A DNA stretch of 64,000 nucleotides from Epiperipatus broadwayi. Lineage: Eukaryota; Onychophora; Udeonychophora; Euonychophora; Peripatidae. Positions 57,860 to 64,000 of the stretch are shown here, one piece after another. The stretch is taken from the NCBI GenBank assembly GCA_028023455.1, contig JAQFVV010000017.1, positions 5,300,098 through 5,364,097 of the forward strand, given 5' to 3'. Both the position numbers and the translations under genes were made by a program. The first letter of the stretch is position 1, and each line of letters starts with the position of its first letter. Under the pieces are notes generated by a model, which did no database searches, had not been told where the DNA came from, and saw only the letters and a list, made by a program, of their open reading frames with translations.

Positions 57860-57966
57860 AATTTTTTTTCAAGTGTCATAGCATCGGCCGGGACATGAAC
57901 CCGCAATCCGGGCAACTGCCTGCAAGTGCAAAGCAGTCACACTGACCTCTCGACCATCAATGCAAG
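57860..57966 (-). mobile_element. tRNA-derived SINE with 13-bp target duplication
   Basis: ACATGCAGAAAAA flanks both sides (57847-57859 and 57967-57979). Minus strand has TGATGGTCGAGAGGTCAG (A box), GGGTTCATGTCCC (B box) and GATGCTATGACACTTG then poly(A). Confidence 0.85.
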
Positions 57967-58034
57967 ACATGCAGAAAAATTTTTAATGTTGAAATTTGCA
58001 TTATTGAGACATGTAATACTATTATTCTCAATAT

Positions 58035-58250
58035 TCATACAGATGCGAAACTCTCCATACAGTAGCGCCACTCAGTGCAAGCCAGAGTAATCAGTGGATG
58101 CAGGAAGGTTTGTGCATAAAATCCCTATGAGTAGACTAGTTTCTAGCTTGTGGCTTTCATCAGTGAGGAGCCTTGGATATGAGAGCACTGCACGTAGAAC
58201 TTAGGATCTAAGAATGGTGATCATGTGATGTTTAGTGGTTATTCTCAATA
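58035..58250 (-). mobile_element. Family A copy, hammerhead partly deleted
   Basis: AAACTCTCCATACAGTAGCG to GATCATGTGATGTTTAGTGG. CUGAUGA, GAAA and CUAGUC are present, but the 3' strand of stem I is deleted (AGTAGACTAG). Confidence 0.65.
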
Positions 58251-58384
58251 TTATTAATGATATATTATTGATTAAATAAAAACATTAATATATATATATA
58301 TTAAGAATAGTGGCACCATACTAAGAAACTTCTGTACATAAAAGCTTATTTTATATAACATTGGGCTTTTAGGGCATTTAATAC

Positions 58385-59125
58385 ATCAGTTGTTGTACCA
58401 GAAATATTTAATCACTGATTTTCATATGTTTAAAATCTCTATCTATGATTATCCCCATCCCCAAAGCAGTTTCAAGCTGATGGCTCTCCTCAGGGAGGCA
58501 CTAGGTTACTCAGACCCTAGATCTAAAAGACCAACCCAAGCACAACATATAAGTAGAAAATCTGAACTTTTCAGACATCTATATATCTTCAAATCCAGCT
58601 ATCTAACTTAAGTAGTCATATGGGACTGAACTAAATTCAGATCCACCATATATTAATAACTTTAGCAATATAACATCACCAAAGTTTCAAGAGCAAAATT
58701 GTAATAGTAAAAAAAAAAAATCAAATCATACATCACGTGACTTATTAAGCGTGTACTAAAAAAGTAGTATAATGAACATACTAATAGCTCTAAACAAGCT
58801 TTTCTGATAAATACCAGAAGAGAAAGCATTTAAAATCGCTATCTAGAATTATCCCTATCTCCAAACCAGTTTCAAAATGCTGGCTCTCCTCAATGAGGTG
58901 CTAGGGTATCCAGACAGTAGATCTAAAATACCAACTCTGAATATCCTAGCATCTCACTGAGGAGGGCCAGCAGCTCAAAACTGGTTTGGGGATAGGGATA
59001 ATTCTAGATAGAGATTTTAAATGCTTTTTCTTCCGGCATTTATCGGAAAAGCTTATTTAGAGCTTTTGTAGAACAAGCTTAATAAATTAAATCACATGAT
59101 GTATGACTTGATTTTTTTTACTATT
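58385..59125. mobile_element. Family B cluster, three hammerhead remnants
   Basis: Minus-strand remnants near 58451-58499 (CUGAGGA, GAGC/GCUU, GAAAC) and 58853-58905 (UUGAGGA), and a + strand one at 58941-59000 (CUGAGGA, GGGC/GCUC, AAAAC). Ends mirror each other: AATCAAATCATACATCACGT and ATGATGTATGACTTGATT. Confidence 0.7.
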
Positions 59126-59353
59126 TTAAGTCTATAGTAACTTCAATTTGTGTTTATCTACATAACTTATTTGTGTCATTGAAATCCTCTTCTGTTAATT
59201 ATAATTTTGTAGATCAATTTAGGATAAATATACACCATACAAGCATATATTCAGATGATATTAGTTGTTGTTGTTTTTTTTACATAAAATTAATAATAAA
59301 AATACTGAAATATTAAAATGCCAATATATTTTCATTTAATATTATTTTTTTAG

Positions 59354-59936
59354 ATCCATATTTTTATGCAATGAATCGTGATATTAGAAAATATGGTTTA
59401 ACCTTTTATGAAGATTTCGACACCATGTGTGAATATGAAGAAAATGAAGAGGACATAGAAGAGTCGATGACAGATCAAAATATTTTTTCTCAAAACAAAT
59501 TTTTGGACTACTTTCAAAAGGCTTCATCATCAAAAAATTATCATAAATCAAGATTAAAATGTTTCAAAAAGAAACGGCTTTCAAGTTTTGAAAAATCCAG
59601 TCATATCATCTATGTTCCCCTTGCAGTAGACGTTCCTTCTAAAATTTCCACCAATTCTTCATCTGAAAATATTAAGGAGCTTTCAATGATTCCTCAGACA
59701 ATTTTAGTTTGGTCAGAAAGCCTAAAATCAGAAAATTTAAGAAAGACTTTTGGAAACAATTACTATGAAACTGAATGCATTCCGCAAAGGTTTACGATTC
59801 AAATTTATCACTTTTTAAAAAATGCATTATCATTGAATAGCAGTCATTTAGAATTTAAAAATCTAGGTCTTGATATGTTTGTAGTTTTTGATTTAAATCA
59901 AATCAAAATTCCAAATGAAGATATACAACAAGTTAG
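59354..59936 (+). CDS. Unrecognised protein, second exon (incomplete at right)
   Basis: Opens after TTTTTTTAG with two bases that complete the aspartate codon left by the exon at 52520-52958. It reads 194 codons and ends at AG|GTAAGA in phase 2, so at least one more exon must exist; I found no phase-compatible one between 59940 and 64000. It contains an acidic run (EYEENEEDIEES), a basic run (CFKKKR), then a more ordered part with SHIIYVPLAVDV, TILVWSES and LGLDMFVVFDLN, which look like beta strands of a globular domain. I do not recognise the family. With the upstream exon the visible protein is 338 residues. Confidence 0.75.
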
Positions 59937-59984
59937 GTAAGATATATTATAATATTTTTAAAATAATACTTTACATATTTATTG

Positions 59985-60302
59985 TTAAAACATCGCATGA
60001 TCACCATTTCATATAAGGACACATGCCGTTAATAAGAATACCAAACTGTGCATACAGTAGTGCCACCAGTGCAAGCCAGAGTAATCAATGGATGCAAGAA
60101 GGTTTGTGTATAAAATCCCTATCTAATGCTTACTTATCCAATATCACCAGAATAGTTTCCAGCTTGTGGCTTTCATCAGTGAGGAACCTTGGATCTGAGA
60201 GCACTGCACCTAGATAGGGATTTTATGCACAAACCTTCTAGCATCCATTGATTACTCTGGCTTGCACTGTGGCGCTACTGTATGGAGAGTTTAGCATCTG
60301 TG
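59985..60302. mobile_element. Family A foldback copy
   Basis: CTGTGCATACAGTAGTGCCA at the left and GGCGCTACTGTATGGAGAGT at the right. The minus-strand hammerhead at 60136-60194 keeps CUGAUGA, AGC/GCU, GAAA and AUCCAA/UUGGAU, with CUAUUC at the cleavage region. It lies about 50 bp after the exon ending at 59936. Confidence 0.7.
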
Positions 60303-60304
60303 AA

Positions 60305-61079
60305 ATATTGATATGTAATTTTTTTTTAATATGTATGTGCGTATGAAAAGCCATTTAAATGCACTAATACTTTGGAATGTCTGTGCATATAATTATACAT
60401 TATAAATAAAGATCATTTATTAATTTTTATAAATATATACAGATTATTTCAATATTTAATTATTTCAATTTAACAATTTATACCCAGTCATGACCTGCAA
60501 GTGAAAATGAACCAACTAGTCATTTCCATACAAGTAAAATGACATATATCCCCCCCCTCCCGACCATCTAATAAATAATGTTAGATTGATGCCATACTAA
60601 AATAGGTTATTGGTAGAATAGTAAAACTAATGAATCAACCCTGATAGCTGTAAGAATTTAGTAGCTATATTAAAGCTAATGTCATGCCTGAATGGTGTGT
60701 GTGTGCTATGTTAGCACTTGAAAGAAGCTTTCAGAGAGTCGGATGAGTTTGAAGAAATAATGGTATTGTTGGATAAAGAAAAAATAAATTTCTAGAAGAA
60801 AACTATTTCTAAAAGCTATACTTATATATATCTAACAGAATCAAGCACATCTGTGTATAAAATGACTAATATTTAAAGCACAAAGTGTGTATTTAATCTT
60901 ATCCTTGGTGCATGAAATGCTGAACATGACTAAAAGATAAATCATAATGACATTTAATTTGAACGAACTTTTAATTTATTTTTTTTATTGTTAAATAAAT
61001 ACTTCGTAACTTGCATTCAAGTTTAGTGTTTATATTTAAGCATACTCAAAGAAATAACATTTGAATAGTGATAATTTTT
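60305..61079. other. Nothing assigned
   Basis: AT-rich. A short stretch at 60710-60795 reads HLKEAFRESDEFEEIMVLLD after a TTAG, but the phase does not fit the upstream exon and there is no pyrimidine tract. Confidence 0.3.
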
Positions 61080-61420
61080 ATTAGTCATTCATTAGACTAG
61101 AGATTATCCAATAATGAATATCATTTCTGTAGTGTAATCATCACTATACCATTCTCATACAAGGTAAGGACTGGTTTATATTCATTTTTAACATCTTGTA
61201 GAGGAATGTAATCATAAACATATGACCAAAGATATGTGAAAAAGATTTATGATCCCAAGGTGCACATTTCATACTAAACGAGCATCCATCAGGTGGCCCA
61301 TATCACAATCTCATATGAATATTTATCATCATTCAGCATGTATATATAGCTAATTACAACAGATTAATTGGTAAGTATCAAACCTTCTGCCCTCACAACT
61401 TTGACACAAACCACTTAATG
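61080..61420. mobile_element. SINE-like repeat D, copy 1
   Basis: GGAATGTAATCATAAACATA, GACCAAAGATATGTG and TCAGGTGGCCCATATCACAA, then ACAGATTAATTGGTAAGT. Shares a central block with the SINE-like repeats at 40255 and 50050. Confidence 0.6.
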
Positions 61421-61429
61421 AAAGCATAT

Positions 61430-62310
61430 TAATATTTTTTATTAGTCATTCATAAGACTTGAGATTGTCCATTTAATGAATATTATGTTGTAATTTAATT
61501 TTTAATACACCTCTCTCACACAAGGTGGAGACTGGTTTCTATCCACTTTTAACAAGGGAATATACATGTAAATGGAAAAATATGGGTGATTTAGTCTGTA
61601 AATTATGTAAGGAAGGAATAGAAAATATTAGGCATCTGTTAATTGAATATAAATGCTTGAAAACAGAAAGGGCACATATAATGAAGTTATGGAAAAATAA
61701 ATATGAGAAAAGTGATTATACAGAAAGTAGATTATTGGTTTTTATGCTGGGTTTGGGAAAAGATAAGGCGGATTTAGATATAAAAGCTATAGAGTTGGCA
61801 AAGATTATGATGTGGAAATGGGATGGAGCAGAATATGGGAAAACTTAGGTGGGGAATGGAAAGGAAAGGAAAGTGGCTAACAGGTTTCTCTGGGCATAGT
61901 TGTTGAAATTCCTGATTCCTGACTCTGTTTAAGGAGCAGTCACATCGCATCACATCAACACCTTGTGAAGGGAAATAATCATAAACATATGACCAAAGAC
62001 ATGAAAAAGATCTATGATCCCCCAAGATGAAAATGTCATGCTAAACCAACACTCATCAGTTGGCCAAATCACAATCTCTTACCCATATCTTTTATCTTCA
62101 ATCAACATGTATAGACAGCCAATTACTACAGATTAATTGATGTGTCAAAGTTACTGCCCTCACAACATTAACACAAACCATTTAATGTGATCATTTTCAC
62201 ATGTCTTTGATCATATGTTTGTGTTTATATTCTTCCGCAAGGTGTTAACAGCAGATAGAAACTAATCCCTACTTTGCTTGAGAGTAGTATAATGACAATT
62301 ACACTATAGA
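61430..62310. mobile_element. SINE-like repeat D, copy 2, with nested LINE
   Basis: Repeats the order of copy 1, but is split after CCACTTTTAACA by the LINE fragment 61552-61955 and resumes with CCTTGTGAAGGGAAATAATC. Its right part (62190-62290) is an inverted copy of its left part. Confidence 0.65.
61552..61955 (+). pseudogene. LINE C-terminal fragment nested in repeat D
   Basis: Encodes GDLVCKLCKEGIENIRHLLI then LWKNKYEKSDYTES and LAKIMMWKWDGAEYG (frame 61525-61848). The last knuckle cysteine has become tyrosine (EYKC for ECKC). It ends CATCGCATCACATCAACA. AACA is present at both junctions, as a possible short target duplication. 5' truncated, as expected for target-primed insertion. Confidence 0.75.
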
Positions 62311-62319
62311 AATATTATT

Positions 62320-62590
62320 AACACTTGAATAATTTTTCAAAAATTTTAAAATCGTTTGAACAGGGTTTAATGATTTAAATCTGCTATCGCTAAGCTTAAG
62401 TAAAGATGTCTAATGATAAAATACTATTAATAAAATTCTTAGTTATTGTGATACGGAGGATAAAGAATAAGATACAGTGGATTTTTTATAAGTTACAGTA
62501 GTTAGAAATGAAATTATAAAATTCATAGGTCATCAAATATATTTTTATGTTATGAAATATTATTGAAATTAATGTAAAGAAGAAAAATTA
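62320..62590. other. AT-rich stretch between repeats
   Basis: No coding frame, palindrome or recognised repeat seen. Confidence 0.3.
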
Positions 62591-62593
62591 AAT

Positions 62594-64000
62594 CATCATT
62601 ATCAACCATTATCAATCCACTGCAGGATGAAGGTCTCTCCAAGTTTAATCCATATTCTCTGATCTTTAGCTTCTCTTCTCCACATCACCCCTACACACTT
62701 TCTTATTTCATCCATCCATCTCACATGTGGTCTCTTTCTGGGTCTTTTACAATCTCTTGGAATCCAGTTTAAAATTTCAATTGTCCATCTATTATCATCT
62801 CTTCTAGAAATATGTCCAGCCCAACTCCACTTCAATCTTTTAATTTTTTCAATGAGGTCAGTAACACCTGTTTGTTCTCTTACCCATACATTGCGTTTTC
62901 GATCTCTTCTTGTTACTCCTAACATACATCTCTCCATACTTCTTTGAGTGGTCTGAAGTCTCTGTATTGCTCTTCTATTAAATATCCAAATCTCACATCC
63001 ATAAGTAAGAACTGGTAAACCTTTCTTTTTATACACATAGGCATATTTTCTTTTAGTATCAAGTTATTTCTACCAAAAGCATTCCAACCAAGTTTAATTC
63101 TATGATTAATTTCATCCATTATGTTTCCATCTGTATTAATAATCTGACCAAGGTATTTGTAACTGTTAACTTCTTCTAGCTCATCATAATCAATCTTTAC
63201 TTTCATATTTTGAGAAAATCCATTAAACATTACTTTAGTCTTTTTAACATTTATCTTTAGTCCTACTTTCATCTGATAACTCCTGCAACATTTCCTGTAG
63301 CTCTAAGCATTATTTGCAAAAACAACTACATCATTTGCAAAATCTAAATGACTTAAATAATCTCCATTTATTTTCACTCCTTTAGCTTCCCATTTTAATC
63401 CACAAAATATTTCTTGCAGCACTACTGTAAAAAATTTTGAAGATATGGAGACACCCTGTCTTACACCCTTCTCAATGTTGATTTTTTTAGTATCATTGTG
63501 TAATAGAATTGTTGCTGTTGCACTTTTATAAATATTCTTTAAAATATGATAATATCCTGGGTCCATACCTTGATGATTCAATGCTTTAATCACTGAAGAA
63601 ATGGTTATAAAATCAAATGCCTGTTCATAATCTAAATATTCAAAGCATAATGGCAACTCATATTCATTTGTTCTTTCTATAACTTCTCTCAATACCTGGA
63701 TATGATCTACTGTACTAAAACCACTTTTAAATCCAGCTTGTTCTCTTGGTTGGTGGAAATCTAATGTTCTCTGTAGACAACTTGTAACTATCTTGGTAAA
63801 AAAATTTATATGAAACTGATAAAAGGCTGATAGGTCTGTAATTTCTAATATCTTCTTTATCACCTTCTTTAAATATTAATATTAATATTGCATTCTTTCA
63901 GTCATCTGGTACATCTTTATCATTTAGACATTTGGTATATAACTTTGCTAAAAAAAATTATATTTCTTCTCTTGCTTCTTTTAATATATCAATTATAAAT
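62594..64000 (-). pseudogene. RTE-like retrotransposon copy, cut by window end
   Basis: Minus-strand frames 63863-63303, 63272-62919 and 63036-62602 cover the RT from VDHIQVLREVIERTNEYELP through HLDFANDVVVFANNA (second Asp of the FADD box kept, first changed to Asn), YLGQIINTDGN and the full tail RDDNRWTIEILNWIPRDCKR to WIDNG. The 3' end is at 62594. Two frameshifts and several missense changes. The 5' part continues beyond the window. Confidence 0.85.

Noticed and set aside
60710-60795. Possible next exon of the unrecognised gene
   Set aside because: The upstream exon leaves in phase 2; the open frame here needs phase 0, and there is no pyrimidine tract before the AG.

Overview
The window is AT-rich eukaryotic DNA with short exons, very long introns and a dense load of transposable elements. 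An animal mitochondrial carrier gene, RTE-type and Penelope-like retroelements, hAT-type elements, tRNA-derived SINEs and many foldback repeats point to an invertebrate metazoan. A mollusc, possibly a cephalopod, is my best guess, but that is inference from style and not from a diagnostic gene. There is no bacterial-type gene, operon or CRISPR array.

Two host genes can be supported, both on the + strand. Positions 3079-31294 hold the last six coding exons of the mitochondrial S-adenosylmethionine carrier (SLC25A26), 137 codons plus stop spread over 28 kb; the 5' exons lie to the left of the window. Positions 52520-59936 hold two exons of a protein I do not recognise. They join in phase across a 6.4-kb intron and the frame continues beyond the window. 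Its promoter or first exon may lie near 37.1-38.1 kb, where CpG density rises and two good splice donors occur.

Nearly everything else is repeats. Five RTE-like retrotransposon copies are at 1-1150(-), 22690-24880(+), 40772-42455(+), 46885-47650(+) and 62594-64000(-). Five pieces of a second LINE with a zinc-knuckle C-terminus and a CATCACAT-type tail are at 17.6, 36.3, 45.6, 46.1 and 61.6 kb. A Penelope-like relic with a GIY-YIG endonuclease remnant is at 15.6-17.1 kb. There are two related solo LTRs, three hAT-like non-autonomous elements with matching target duplications, tRNA-derived SINEs, two MITE copies of which one has grown an internal minisatellite, and many palindromes.

The most interesting signal is that two abundant repeat families (called A and B here) each carry a recognisable type I hammerhead ribozyme: CUGANGA core, short stem II, GAAA, a two-base-pair stem III, an NUH cleavage site and a two-part stem I that keeps pairing between families. 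At least a dozen copies in various states of decay are visible on both strands. The best are 34823-34881(-), 48797-48855(-), 39281-39338(-) and 54300-54352(-). A third set of repeats (C) has a similar but less certain core. At least two family A copies have 12-13 bp target duplications, which suggests retrotransposition. The Penelope-like relic in the same window is a plausible class of partner, because Penelope-like elements and retrozymes are known hammerhead carriers. All repeat family letters (A to H) are my own labels.
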